Below, piece after piece: positions 38,017 through 47,072 of a stretch of 64,000 nt of DNA. Source of the stretch: Tritonibacter mobilis (lineage in GTDB: Bacteria; Pseudomonadota; Alphaproteobacteria; Rhodobacterales; Rhodobacteraceae); the NCBI RefSeq assembly GCF_001681715.1, contig NZ_LNWY01000019.1, forward strand, positions 1 through 64,000, written 5' to 3'. Position 1 is the stretch's first letter; every line of letters starts with the position of its first letter. Under the pieces are notes generated by a model that was not told the DNA's origin, searched no databases, and saw only the letters and a list, made by a program, of their open reading frames with translations. Both the position numbers and the translations under genes were made by a program.

Positions 38017-39620
38017 AAGTACTGCTCATAGGTGGGACGGGTGTTTTTGGCTCGCGCCTTGCGCGGTTTCTGATCCGAGATGAACATCAGGTCACACTCG
38101 CGGCGCGAAACAGGGCGCGTGTGCAGGCGCTTGCATCTGAGCTTGGCTGTGATGCCATCACGCTGGATCGCGATGGTGATCTTTCCGGCGTTGTCGGCTT
38201 TGATGTGGTGATTGATGCAGCGGGTCCGTTTCATACCCATGGGCCAGATCCATATCGCCTGGCACGCGCCGCTCTGAAAGCGGGGCAACATTATCTGGAT
38301 CTCTCTGATAATGCGGCGTTTTGCGCTGGTATCCGCGCATTGGACACCGAGGCGCAGGCGGTCGGGCGGGCGGCGATTTCGGGCCTCTCGTCAGTGCCTG
38401 CCCTTTCAAGCGCAGCGGTGAGCGCATTGTCAGCGGGCGCCAGACCAGAGGTGATTGATACGGCGATTCTGCCGGGCAATCGCAGCCCGCGTGGCATTTC
38501 AGTGATGACCTCAATCCTGTCGCAGGCGGGGCGTCCCATGCGGGTCTGGCGCAGCGGTGCGTGGGAGGAGGTCACAGGTTGGTCGGACCCTCGCATGTAT
38601 GATCTTCCGGACGGGGTGCGTCGTCAGGGTTGGCAGATTGAGGTGCCGGACCAGTCGTTATTTCCCGCGCATTTCGGAGCTGACAGTGTGACCTTTCGGG
38701 CGGGGCTTGAGCTGGCCATCATGCGCTACGGGCTGGCGGCGTTCGCCCTGCTGCGCAAATTTGTGCGGGTACCTGTGAATGGATTTGTGGTGCAGGTTTT
38801 CAAAATCGCCGCCGATCTTCTCTCACCGTTTGGGAGCGGACGCGGCGGTATGTCGGTTATGGTGGTAGTTGCTGGCGAGCGGCGCTATTGGCGTTTGCTG
38901 GCTGAAGACGAGGACGGGCCGTATATCCCCGCGATCGCGACACGCGCGCTTTTGCGTCGTAGTGTTCTCTCGGTGGGCGCGCGTCCGGCGCTTGATGTCA
39001 TTACTCTTGCGGAGGCCGAGGCAGCGATGTCAGACTTGCGCGTGAAAACCGAAGTAGCCTCTGTACCCTTCCAGCCTATAGTTCCGCAGGTGTTCGGGGC
39101 GTCGTTTGGTGCCTTGCCCGAAGTGGTGCGCAAAACCCATCTCATGACGGATATCAGCCGTTGGCAGGGGCGGGCGCGTGTGCGCCGGGGGAGCAGCCTC
39201 TGGAGCCGATTTCTGGGAGGTCTGTTTGGATTTCCACCCGAGGCAGATGAGATCGACGTTGAGGTCGTAAAGACCGCAACGCCACTGGGTGAGCGATGGA
39301 ACCGCCGGTTCGGCTCAAGCCGGTTTCGTTCCTTCCTGGCGGCAACGCCTGACGGGATGACTGAGCGCTTTGGCCCGTTTACATTCCTGCTTGGCCTGAC
39401 GGTCGAAGGGGCCGCCCTGCATTTTCCGGTGAAGTCCGCCCGTGTTGGTCCGCTGCCATTGCCGTGCTGGCTGCTACCGGTCTCAATCGCGCGGGAATAT
39501 GAGCAGGGTGGGCGTTTTTGTTCTGATGTGAAGCTCCATGCGCCTGTCACAGGGGATCTGTTGGTCCATTATCAGGGCCAGCTATCGCCAGTCCCACGCG
39601 CCGAGGCGTCAGAGCGATAA
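38013..39620 (+). CDS. Saccharopine-dehydrogenase-like NAD(P)-binding protein with DUF4166 domain
   Basis: 535 residues. The Rossmann start MKVLLIGGTGVFGSRLARFL and VVIDAAGPFHTHGPDPYRLA belong to the saccharopine dehydrogenase-like family (about 1-340). The C-terminal about 180 residues match the DUF4166 type (SARVGPLPLPCWLLP then REYEQGGRFCSDVKLHAPV). The substrate is not known; it should not be called a lysine-pathway enzyme. GTG start coupled to the DCC gene. Confidence 0.82.
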   Translation: MKVLLIGGTGVFGSRLARFLIRDEHQVTLAARNRARVQALASELGCDAITLDRDGDLSGVVGFDVVIDAAGPFHTHGPDPYRLARAALKAGQHYLDLSDNAAFCAGIRALDTEAQAVGRAAISGLSSVPALSSAAVSALSAGARPEVIDTAILPGNRSPRGISVMTSILSQAGRPMRVWRSGAWEEVTGWSDPRMYDLPDGVRRQGWQIEVPDQSLFPAHFGADSVTFRAGLELAIMRYGLAAFALLRKFVRVPVNGFVVQVFKIAADLLSPFGSGRGGMSVMVVVAGERRYWRLLAEDEDGPYIPAIATRALLRRSVLSVGARPALDVITLAEAEAAMSDLRVKTEVASVPFQPIVPQVFGASFGALPEVVRKTHLMTDISRWQGRARVRRGSSLWSRFLGGLFGFPPEADEIDVEVVKTATPLGERWNRRFGSSRFRSFLAATPDGMTERFGPFTFLLGLTVEGAALHFPVKSARVGPLPLPCWLLPVSIAREYEQGGRFCSDVKLHAPVTGDLLVHYQGQLSPVPRAEASER

Positions 39621-39622
39621 GA

Positions 39623-39645
39623 CCAGCCGCACAGTGCGCGGCTGG
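39623..39645. terminator. Bidirectional hairpin between convergent genes
   Basis: CCAGCCGC (39623-39630) pairs with GCGGCTGG (39638-39645) around a 7-nt loop, placed between the DUF4166 gene and the aldehyde dehydrogenase. Confidence 0.6.
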
Positions 39646-39662
39646 CCAGAGTAAGTTTGGGA

Positions 39663-41183
39663 TCAGAAGAACCCCAGTTTGTTCGGATTGTAGCTGACCA
39701 GCATGTTCTTCGTCTGCTGATAGTGGTCCAGCATCATCTTGTGCGTTTCCCGCCCGATCCCCGACTGTTTGTAGCCACCAAAGGCCGCATGAGCGGGGTA
39801 GGCGTGGTAGTTGTTCACCCAGACGCGCCCAGCCTCGATGTTGCGGCCAAAGCGATAGGCGCGGGTGCCATCGCGGGTCCAGACACCAGCGCCAAGGCCG
39901 TACATGGTGTCATTGGCAATCGCGAGCGCCTCTTCTTCGTCTTTGAAGGTGGTGACCGATACGACGGGGCCAAAGATTTCCTCTTGGAACACGCGCATTT
40001 TGTTGTGGCCCTTGAGGATCGTGGGCTGGATATAGAACCCATTGGCGATATCACCGTTGAACCGTGCGGCATCGCCGCCGACCAGAACCTCTGCACCTTC
40101 TTCGACGCCGATGGTCAGATAGGACATGATCTTGTCCTGCTGTTCACGGCTGGCCTGTGCGCCAACCATGGTTTCAATATCGCGCGGATCGCCTTGCTTG
40201 ATCGCTTTAACGCGCTCGATGCACCGCGCGATGAACTCTTCATAGATGTCTTCCTGAATAAGCGCACGAGAGGGGCAGGTGCAAACCTCGCCTTGGTTAA
40301 AGGCAAAGAGCACAAAGCCTTCGACCGCCTTATCAAGAAACGCGTCATCCTCTGCCATCACATCGGAGAAGAAGATATTGGGCGATTTGCCCCCAAGTTC
40401 CAGCGTGACCGGGATCAGGTTTTTGGTCGCGGCCTTCATGACGATGCGCCCAGTCTCGGTGGAGCCGGTAAAGGCGATCTTGGCAATCCGGTTGGATTCT
40501 GCGAGCGGGCCGCCAACCTCTGGTCCCATACCGTTTACGATATTCAAAACCCCGTCTGGCAACAGGTCTGCGATCACTTCGATCAGGACGAGGATCGCCG
40601 CCGGGGTCTGCTCTGCGGGTTTCAGCACGATGCAGTTGCCCGCCGCCAGTGCAGGTGCCAATTTCCATGCCGCCATCAAAACCGAGAAGTTCCACGGGAT
40701 GATCTGCCCCACCACGCCAAGTGGTTCGTGAAAGTGGTAGGCAACCGTGTCGTGGTCAATCTCGGACATGCTGCCTTCTTGGGCACGCAGGACACCGGCG
40801 AAATAGCGAAAATGATCGACCGAGAGCGGAATATCGGCGGCCATGGTTTCGCGGATTGGCTTGCCGTTGTCCCATGTCTCGGCGGTGGCGATCAGCTCAA
40901 GGTTCTCTTCGATACGATCCGCAATCTTCAATAGCACATTGGCGCGTTCCGCCGCCGAGGTCTTGCCCCAGCTCTCTTTGGCTGCGTGGGCCGCATCCAG
41001 TGCCAGTTCCACGTCCTCTGCGGTGGAGCGCGCCACTTCGCAAACCTTTGCCCCAGTGATGGGGGTGATATTATCAAAATACTGCCCTTTCACCGGAGCG
41101 ACGAAGCTGCCGCCGATGAAATTGTCGTAGCGGGCCTTGAAAGGCGATGTGTATTCGCCTGCGACCTGTGTCATCTCGTTCAT
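39663..41183 (-). CDS. NAD-dependent aldehyde dehydrogenase (acetaldehyde dehydrogenase-like)
   Basis: 506 residues, the length of the AldB/ExaC group. Motifs: [27 protein letters not shown], the NAD-fold FTGSTETGR, the catalytic glutamate in [11 protein letters not shown], the catalytic cysteine in [14 protein letters not shown], and [10 protein letters not shown]. It oxidises short aldehydes to acids, probably acetaldehyde from ethanol or similar. GGAGGA precedes the ATG. It lies downstream of an AcoR-like regulator gene and a perfect 26-bp dyad, and is likely controlled by them. Confidence 0.92.
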   Translation of the reverse strand: MNEMTQVAGEYTSPFKARYDNFIGGSFVAPVKGQYFDNITPITGAKVCEVARSTAEDVELALDAAHAAKESWGKTSAAERANVLLKIADRIEENLELIATAETWDNGKPIRETMAADIPLSVDHFRYFAGVLRAQEGSMSEIDHDTVAYHFHEPLGVVGQIIPWNFSVLMAAWKLAPALAAGNCIVLKPAEQTPAAILVLIEVIADLLPDGVLNIVNGMGPEVGGPLAESNRIAKIAFTGSTETGRIVMKAATKNLIPVTLELGGKSPNIFFSDVMAEDDAFLDKAVEGFVLFAFNQGEVCTCPSRALIQEDIYEEFIARCIERVKAIKQGDPRDIETMVGAQASREQQDKIMSYLTIGVEEGAEVLVGGDAARFNGDIANGFYIQPTILKGHNKMRVFQEEIFGPVVSVTTFKDEEEALAIANDTMYGLGAGVWTRDGTRAYRFGRNIEAGRVWVNNYHAYPAHAAFGGYKQSGIGRETHKMMLDHYQQTKNMLVSYNPNKLGFF

Positions 41184-41284
41184 GAAAAAATCCTCCTCTG
41201 TGCATCCGGTCCTCCACCGGAGTCACAAGGAAGGCTGCCCTAGGGCGCGCGCGCCGTCATCTGCCTGCGCGTAGAGTCTCACCA

Positions 41285-41310
41285 AACCTGTCTCAGCTTT
41301 GAGACAGGTT
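41285..41310. promoter_or_regulatory. Perfect dyad AACCTGTCTCA-GCTT-TGAGACAGGTT
   Basis: Perfect 11-bp arms with a 4-bp spacer, about 100 bp upstream of the aldehyde dehydrogenase start. Another GTCTCA half-site is at 41276-41281. The TGTCTCA/TGAGACA form and distance suit an activator site for the AcoR-like protein. It could double as a terminator for the regulator gene, but no U-run follows. Confidence 0.7.
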
Positions 41311-41330
41311 GGCCGCGGGTTCGAGGAATT

Positions 41331-42290
41331 TCATCCGCCCGTGAGGCCCAGCCGTTTCATGCGCCGATAAAGGGTGGCGCGGCCGATACCCAAAAGCCGT
41401 GCGGCCTCGGACACATTTCCACGCGCTCGCGACAGCGCCCGGTTCACCGCAGCGCGTTCGGCCCGGTCAAATCCGCCCACTTCATCCTCGCCCCCAAAAA
41501 GATCTGACGCAGGGCAGGGGGTGATAGGGCCTGTCGCCGCGAGGCTGAACGCCTTGCGTGCGGCGCGGGTTGCACCTCTGACGATATCGTCACTATCCAC
41601 CGCAAGCAGAACCGCTGCGTCCGTCGCGCCCGCCTCCGCTGTCACAATACGCGCGTCGGGAAAGGCGTCCCGAAAATTCTCCACCTCAATCTGACGTGCA
41701 GTCTGCGCAACCATCGCTGCAATAAGTTGATTGAAGGAAGCGGTCTGATCTGCCCGCGCTGACGACACATCCAGCGCGCCGATCAGGCGACCATCGGCAC
41801 CAAAGATTGGGGCATCCATGCAGCTCATGGCCGTGTTGCGGGCGTGAAAGTGCTCTTCGCGGTGAATAATCACCTGCCGCCCTTCGGCGATACAGGTCCC
41901 TATGCCATTGGTGCCTTCGGAGGCCTCAGACCAATCTGCTCCTGGCGTGAGCCCCCATGCGTGAAAGGTATCACTATCGCCATCACTTGCGCGCAGATCC
42001 AGAACTACCCCTTCCGCATCGGTGAGCAAGACGCCGCAGCCTGATCCACCAACAAGTTGAAACAAGGCATCAATCTTTGGCAGAGCGATACGGCGCATCC
42101 TGTCCGCTTGATCGAGCCGCTCGGTTAAGGCGTGCGCACATACACGTTGCACCTCGCGGTGTTGACCGGGATCAAGCCCGTAGTGGTTGAGCGACCTGCG
42201 CCACGAGGCGGCCAGCCGTGACCGTGCCGCCGCACCCGGATGACCGGCGGTTTTAAGGACATGATCGATATGCCGTGATAGAGAACTCAT
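41331..42290 (-). CDS. AcoR-like GAF/Fis regulator lacking AAA+ domain
   Basis: 319 residues. An N-terminal region typical of AcoR (AASWRRSLNHYGLDP), a GAF sensor domain (about 60-200, GVLLTDAEGVVLDLRAS, SEGTNGIGTCIAEGR, SCMDAPIFGADGRLIGALD), a linker, and a C-terminal Fis-type HTH (NVSEAARLLGIGRATLYRRM). The central sigma54 AAA+ module with GAFTGA is entirely missing (AcoR is about twice as long), so it cannot drive sigma54 promoters by ATP hydrolysis. It lies upstream of the aldehyde dehydrogenase on the same strand. Confidence 0.88.
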   Translation of the reverse strand: MSSLSRHIDHVLKTAGHPGAAARSRLAASWRRSLNHYGLDPGQHREVQRVCAHALTERLDQADRMRRIALPKIDALFQLVGGSGCGVLLTDAEGVVLDLRASDGDSDTFHAWGLTPGADWSEASEGTNGIGTCIAEGRQVIIHREEHFHARNTAMSCMDAPIFGADGRLIGALDVSSARADQTASFNQLIAAMVAQTARQIEVENFRDAFPDARIVTAEAGATDAAVLLAVDSDDIVRGATRAARKAFSLAATGPITPCPASDLFGGEDEVGGFDRAERAAVNRALSRARGNVSEAARLLGIGRATLYRRMKRLGLTGG

Positions 42291-42423
42291 GCTGAAACAC
42301 CCTCAGTCACCGACGATAGCGAGCGATCCGCGTTCTGGAAAGCCTTGCGTATTGGGCGCAGGGTGCGGCGGGCTACCTGCTTGCCAAGGTAAGGTGGCAT
42401 TGGAGCCAAACCGGGAGAGACAT

Positions 42424-42702
42424 ATGTTATTTGAAAAAGACCACAGGCACGGCAGCACAGCAAAGCAGCGCCGCTACGCTCGATTTGAAATCGCATATAC
42501 TTTTGCAGACTTTGGTGCTGCATTCAGTTTTATTGTTGGGTCGATCTTTTTCTTTTTTGAGTCGTTGATGACCGCAGGCACATGGTTGTTCCTGTTCGGC
42601 TCCGTCTTGTTTGCAGCAAAGCCCAGTATTCGGTTGATCCGGGAAATCAAACTCGCCGCAATGGGTGACGACGATGTATTGGCAAAACGCTATCAGGACT
42701 GA
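42424..42702 (+). CDS. YrhK-like membrane protein
   Basis: 92 residues with two membrane helices (about 25-45 and 50-68: FGAAFSFIVGSIFFFFESL and GTWLFLFGSVLFAA), followed by a short cytoplasmic tail KPSIRLIREIKL. The layout matches the YrhK family of unknown function. GGGAGAG is 5 nt before the ATG. It is divergent from the AcoR-like gene. Confidence 0.75.
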   Translation: MLFEKDHRHGSTAKQRRYARFEIAYTFADFGAAFSFIVGSIFFFFESLMTAGTWLFLFGSVLFAAKPSIRLIREIKLAAMGDDDVLAKRYQD

Positions 42703-42844
42703 GTGTGACTGCACCCTGCGGGCGGCTTTCAGGTCGCATCTTATACGAAGCGGTTCGACCATGGTGCGCCAAGGCTTGAACCCGGAGGCAATCTTTGCCA
42801 TTGCCATGGACAAACCTGATGACTTTGCCAAAGGGCGCTGACCG

Positions 42845-45241
42845 ATGAAATTCACTCTCTCCTGGCTCAAGGACCACCTCGACACTGATGCAAGCGTTGA
42901 GGAGATCACCGAGACCCTGACCGACCTCGGGCTGGAGGTCGAGGAGGTCGTGAACCCCGCCGATATGCTCGGTGCGTTTACACTGGCTAAGGTGGTCGGC
43001 GCAGAGCAGCACCCGGATGCAGACCGTCTGCGCGTATGTCGCGTGATGACCGATGAGGGCGAAAAACAGATCGTTTGTGGTGCACCCAATGCGCGGGAAG
43101 GCATCACTGTGGTTCTGTGTAAACCGGGCGACTATGTGCCGGGGCTGGATTTCACCCTCTCTGTTGGCAAAATCCGTGGCGTTGAAAGCCATGGTATGAT
43201 GGCCTCTTGGAAAGAGCTGACACTGGGCGAAGATCATGACGGCATTGTTGAACTGCCCTCTGGCGACGTCGGCGACAAGCTGGTCGATTGGCTGGCGGCT
43301 CACGATCCCTCCAAGGTTGACCCTGTCATCGAAATCGCCATCACGCCAAACCGTCCGGACGCGCTTGGTATCCACGGGATTGCCCGTGATCTGGCAGCGC
43401 GTGGATTGGGGACGCTGAAAACCACCGGTTACACACCGGTTGAAGGCCAGTATGAGAGCTCGATCAAGGTTACCATTGATGAGGACACTCTGGATGGTTG
43501 CCCGCTGTTCACAGGCCGCATGATCCGTGGGGTGAAAAACGGTCCCTCGCCCAAGTGGCTGCAGGACCGACTGACGGCGATTGGCCTGCGTCCGATCTCT
43601 GCGCTGGTGGATATCACCAACTTCTTCACCTTTGATCAGAACCGCCCGCTGCATGTTTTTGATGCGGCCAAGGTCACTGGCAATCTGCGCGTCCACCGGG
43701 CGGCGGGCGGTGAAGAGCTGCTGGCGCTTGATGAGAAAACCTACACGATGCAGGCGGGCCAGATGGTCATCTCCGATGACAATGGTGCCGAGAGCATTGC
43801 TGGCATCATGGGTGGTGAAGAAACCGGCTGCACCGACGAGACTGTTGATGTGTTCCTTGAGAGCGCGTTTTGGGATCACGTCCAAATCGCGACCACCGGT
43901 CGTGCGCTCAAGATCAACTCTGATGCGCGCTACCGGTTTGAGCGCGGTGTCGACCCGGAATACACCTACGAAGGGTTGGAGCGCGCGACGCAGATGATCC
44001 TTGATCTGTGCGGTGGCGAGCCCTCCAACGTTGTTTCCGCAGGTGATGTGCCCGATCATTCACGCGCCTACCGTCTAAACGCGGAGCGGGTGCAGTCGCT
44101 GGTTGGGATGGATATTCCGGAAAGCGAGCAACGCCAGACTTTGACGCGTCTTGGTTTCCGTCTCGAAGGGAATTTGGCCCATGTGCCAAGCTGGCGTCCT
44201 GACGTTCAGGGCGAGGCCGATCTGGTCGAGGAAGTTGCGCGCATAGCTTCGCTCACCAAACTTGAGGGTAAACCGCTGCCGCGCCTGACCGCTGGTATAC
44301 CGGCACCGGTGATGACACCGCAGCAGCGCCGCCTGCAGATGGCGCGCCGCACGGCAGCTTCGCTCGGTTATAATGAGGTGGTGAGCTACACGTTTATCGA
44401 CAAGGCGGCAGCAGGACTGTTTGGTGGTGGCACCGATGCGACCATGTTGGCCAACCCGATTTCTTCGGAAATGTCACATCTGCGTCCTGATTTGTTGCCG
44501 GGGCTTTTGCAAGCCGCAGCGCGTAATCAGGCGCGCGGGTTCGCTGATGTGTCTCTGTTTGAGGTGGGTCCTGCCTTTACCGGTGGCGAGCCCGGCGAGG
44601 AACGTATTCAAATCTCGGGTCTTCTGGTCAATCGCAACGGACCGAAAGATGTCCACGGTGCCTCGCGCAATTGGGATGTCTATGACGCCAAGGCCGATGC
44701 CGAAGCAGTGCTGGCCGCCATTGGTGCGCCTGCCAAAGTGCAAATTCTGCGTGAAGGCGATACTTGGTGGCATCCGGGCCGTCATGGTCGGATTTGCCTT
44801 GGCCCTAAGAAGACGCTTGGTGTCTTTGGCGAATTGCACCCCAAGGTGCTGAGTGAGCTTGGCATTAAGGGCACAGCAGTTGCTTTCACCATCTACCCGG
44901 ATGAGATCCCGCTGCCGCGCAACACCGGCGCAAGCCGCAGCGCGCTGGCAATCAGCGATCTCCAGGCTGTGGAGCGGGACTTTGCCTTTGTGGTGGACGC
45001 AAAGGTTGAAGCACTGACGCTGGTGAATGCCGCGGCGGGTGCTGACAAGGCACTGATCGAGGATGTGCGCGTCTTTGATGAATTTATCGGCGGTGCGCTG
45101 GGCGAAGGTAAGAAATCTCTGGCGATTGCGGTGCGTTTGCAGCCTGTCGACAAGACCTTGACCGAAAAGGACATCGAGGCGGTAAGCGAGAAGATTGTCG
45201 CCAAGGTCAGCAAAGCCACAGGCGGAACGCTGCGCGGTTGA
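42845..45241 (+). CDS. pheT: Phenylalanine-tRNA ligase beta subunit PheT
   Basis: 798 residues, full length. The N-terminal domain MKFTLSWLKDHLDTDASVEE, an EMAP/tRNA-binding domain (VVGAEQHPDADRLRVCRV, about 40-150), the B3/B4 editing and B5 domains, the catalytic-like core (TPQQRRLQMARRTAASLGYNE), and the C-terminal anticodon-binding FDX-ACB domain (AISDLQAVERDFAFVVD, about 700-798). It forms the alpha2-beta2 enzyme with PheS. pheS is not next to it in this window; the YrhK gene precedes it. Confidence 0.97.
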   Translation: MKFTLSWLKDHLDTDASVEEITETLTDLGLEVEEVVNPADMLGAFTLAKVVGAEQHPDADRLRVCRVMTDEGEKQIVCGAPNAREGITVVLCKPGDYVPGLDFTLSVGKIRGVESHGMMASWKELTLGEDHDGIVELPSGDVGDKLVDWLAAHDPSKVDPVIEIAITPNRPDALGIHGIARDLAARGLGTLKTTGYTPVEGQYESSIKVTIDEDTLDGCPLFTGRMIRGVKNGPSPKWLQDRLTAIGLRPISALVDITNFFTFDQNRPLHVFDAAKVTGNLRVHRAAGGEELLALDEKTYTMQAGQMVISDDNGAESIAGIMGGEETGCTDETVDVFLESAFWDHVQIATTGRALKINSDARYRFERGVDPEYTYEGLERATQMILDLCGGEPSNVVSAGDVPDHSRAYRLNAERVQSLVGMDIPESEQRQTLTRLGFRLEGNLAHVPSWRPDVQGEADLVEEVARIASLTKLEGKPLPRLTAGIPAPVMTPQQRRLQMARRTAASLGYNEVVSYTFIDKAAAGLFGGGTDATMLANPISSEMSHLRPDLLPGLLQAAARNQARGFADVSLFEVGPAFTGGEPGEERIQISGLLVNRNGPKDVHGASRNWDVYDAKADAEAVLAAIGAPAKVQILREGDTWWHPGRHGRICLGPKKTLGVFGELHPKVLSELGIKGTAVAFTIYPDEIPLPRNTGASRSALAISDLQAVERDFAFVVDAKVEALTLVNAAAGADKALIEDVRVFDEFIGGALGEGKKSLAIAVRLQPVDKTLTEKDIEAVSEKIVAKVSKATGGTLRG

Positions 45242-45271
45242 TCGCATTGTTGAGCTTCTGTTGAATTCACC

Positions 45272-45307
45272 AACGCGCCCCTGAAAAAATGGGGCGCGTT
45301 TTTTTTG
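45272..45307 (+). terminator. Rho-independent terminator after pheT
   Basis: AACGCGCCCC (45272-45281) pairs with GGGGCGCGTT (45291-45300), followed by a T-run to 45307. A classical strong terminator 31 bp past the stop. Confidence 0.95.
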
Positions 45308-45315
45308 TTAGGGGT

Positions 45316-45360
45316 GCGAGGGGCCAGCCCCTCGCGCTCCCCGGGATATTTGGGGGTTAG
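45316..45360. repeat. GC-rich hairpin plus CGGGATATTTGG, likely dispersed intergenic repeat
   Basis: GCGAGGGG-CCAG-CCCCTCGC forms an 8-bp hairpin, followed by GCTCCCCGGGATATTTGGGGG. From memory this hairpin-plus-(G)GGATATTT unit recurs at 3' ends of genes in Rhodobacteraceae genomes. Only one copy is seen in this window. Confidence 0.45.
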
Positions 45361-45374
45361 AAGAGAACAGGCTG

Positions 45375-46265
45375 TCAGGATCTCTGGGTCAGGGCGGTGG
45401 CCAGGTGATCAAAGACAAGGCGGATTTTGCGGCTGGTGTGAAGCTCACGGTGCGTGATGAGCCAGAATGGGAACCGCGTCGTTGGAACCCAGTGCATAAT
45501 CCGTTCGATCCCTTGGGTTTGCTCGGCAACCTTGTCGTGCATCGGCGCGATGCCGAAGCCAGCGCGAAGCAGATCCCAGCCGACCAACCCATTGCGGGTC
45601 TCAATGCGAAACTGGTCGGGGCGTAGGGTGAGTCCAAGATCGCTAGCGTGCTCGATCATCCGTTTGCTGTCGCCAAAACTGATAAAATCATGAGAGGCGA
45701 GGTCCTCGGGGGTCTGGGGGCGTCCGTGCTGGTCAAGGTAGCTTGTGGCCGCGTAGAAATGCGCTTGGCCATCGGGCAGCTGACGGGCAATCAGGTCAGG
45801 TTGTTCGGGGCGTATATGTCGGACTGCGATATCGGCTTCTCGTCGCATCAGATCGCGAATGTCGTTTGCTGCCACAAGGTCGATGGTGAGCTGGGGGGCA
45901 ATCTGGCGCAACTGGTGCAGTATTGGTGGCAGCACATAGGACGAAAGAATATCGCTGGCAGTGATCCGAATGGTGCCGTCAATCGCTTCGGCCTGCCCTG
46001 AGGCGGTGAGGGTCAGAGCAGAGGCTCCGTCAGCCATGTGGCGTCCGTGCTCCAACAGCTGTCTGCCAGCTTGTGTCAGTGCCAGTTTGCGCCCAATGCG
46101 TTCAAACAGAAGAAGCCCGAGTTCGGCTTCGAGCGCCGCGACCTGACGCGATAGGGTGGGTTGCGTCAGGCAAAGCCGCCGTGCGGCTGCAGAGAGTGAG
46201 CCTGCCTCAGCCGTCACCAAGAAGGCGCGGATGTGGTTCCAGTCGACTGTGCGCAGTTTGTCCAT
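45375..46265 (-). CDS. LysR-family transcriptional regulator
   Basis: About 296 residues. The N-terminal winged HTH reads WNHIRAFLVTAEAGSLSAAARRLCLTQPTLSRQVAALE. A C-terminal periplasmic-binding-type effector domain follows (about 95-295). The ATG at 46265 is the usual distance before the HTH; a GTG at 46298 is also possible and neither has a ribosome site. The promoter side has a TATACGTATA palindrome (about 46268-46280). It is divergent from a methyltransferase gene that it may control. Confidence 0.88.
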   Translation of the reverse strand: MDKLRTVDWNHIRAFLVTAEAGSLSAAARRLCLTQPTLSRQVAALEAELGLLLFERIGRKLALTQAGRQLLEHGRHMADGASALTLTASGQAEAIDGTIRITASDILSSYVLPPILHQLRQIAPQLTIDLVAANDIRDLMRREADIAVRHIRPEQPDLIARQLPDGQAHFYAATSYLDQHGRPQTPEDLASHDFISFGDSKRMIEHASDLGLTLRPDQFRIETRNGLVGWDLLRAGFGIAPMHDKVAEQTQGIERIMHWVPTTRFPFWLITHRELHTSRKIRLVFDHLATALTQRS

Positions 46266-46353
46266 GCGTATACGTATATAGATACTGCGAATTTCCACAA
46301 TTTATATGCGCTTTTTGTATGTCTATCCTACTCATATTCAGAGGGAGGTTGTC

Positions 46354-46989
46354 ATGTCGGCCAATGCAATGTTTTGGGATAGGGTTGCCAAAAGATACGC
46401 CGCACAGCCCGTATCTGACCCGGCTGCATATGAGGTGACCCTGAGCCGGACAGCCAGCTACCTGCGGGCTGATCAAACGATACTGGAGTTAGGGTGTGGC
46501 ACCGGTAGTACCGCCGTGACGCTGGCGCCAAATGTCGCGCAGATGTTGGCGACGGATTTCTCTGCCAAGATGATTGAGTTTGGGCAAGAGCGGGCCCGCG
46601 CGGCGGGGCTCAGTAATTTGAAGTTTCAGGTTTGCGACCTTGAGACCGCACCCGTGGGGCCATTTGACGCGGTGCTGGCCTTTAATCTTTTTCACCTTCT
46701 GCCGGAACTGGATGCAAGTTTGCAAAAGGTGACGCAGCGCTTGAAACCCGGAGGTTTGTTTATCTCCAAGACGGTATGTATGCAGGATGCCAAAAGCGGC
46801 CTGAAGCGGCGCTTGATACGTGCGGTTCTGCCGATGATGCGATGGGTCGGCAAAGCGCCCGATACGGTACATTTCATGACGGTGCGGGACTGGCAGAGAC
46901 GGATTGAAATGGCGGGATTTGAAATTCTTGAGACAGGCAGTTATCCCGCCGATTTACCCAGCCGCTTTGTGGTGGCGCGCAAGTCGTGA
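46354..46989 (+). CDS. Class I SAM-dependent methyltransferase
   Basis: 211 residues. Motif I ILELGCGTGSTAVTLA, then MLATDFSAKMIEFGQERAR, FDAVLAFNLFHLLPELDAS and LKPGGLFISKT. This is the UbiE/Methyltransf_11 style; the substrate is not deducible. GGGAGG lies 6 nt before the ATG at 46354; the longer frame starts inside the LysR control region. It is divergent from the LysR gene. Confidence 0.85.
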   Translation: MSANAMFWDRVAKRYAAQPVSDPAAYEVTLSRTASYLRADQTILELGCGTGSTAVTLAPNVAQMLATDFSAKMIEFGQERARAAGLSNLKFQVCDLETAPVGPFDAVLAFNLFHLLPELDASLQKVTQRLKPGGLFISKTVCMQDAKSGLKRRLIRAVLPMMRWVGKAPDTVHFMTVRDWQRRIEMAGFEILETGSYPADLPSRFVVARKS

Positions 46990-47072
46990 TGGGGTTGGCC
47001 CGTCGCGCCTGAACCGATAGGGCTTGATCTGAACCCACGGCCCCCCATCTGGGGGTGAGGCAGGAGGACCAA

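Noticed and set aside
39657-40934. 425-aa plus-strand ORF
   Set aside because: Antisense to the aldehyde dehydrogenase, which has all catalytic motifs; shadow frame.
42761-42841. 26-aa ORF just before pheT
   Set aside because: Starts without a ribosome site and shows no conservation signal I can judge; too short to claim.
42647-44059. 470-aa minus-strand ORF
   Set aside because: It lies antisense within pheT, whose domains are fully intact; the sequence has no recognisable domain and is a GC-rich shadow frame.
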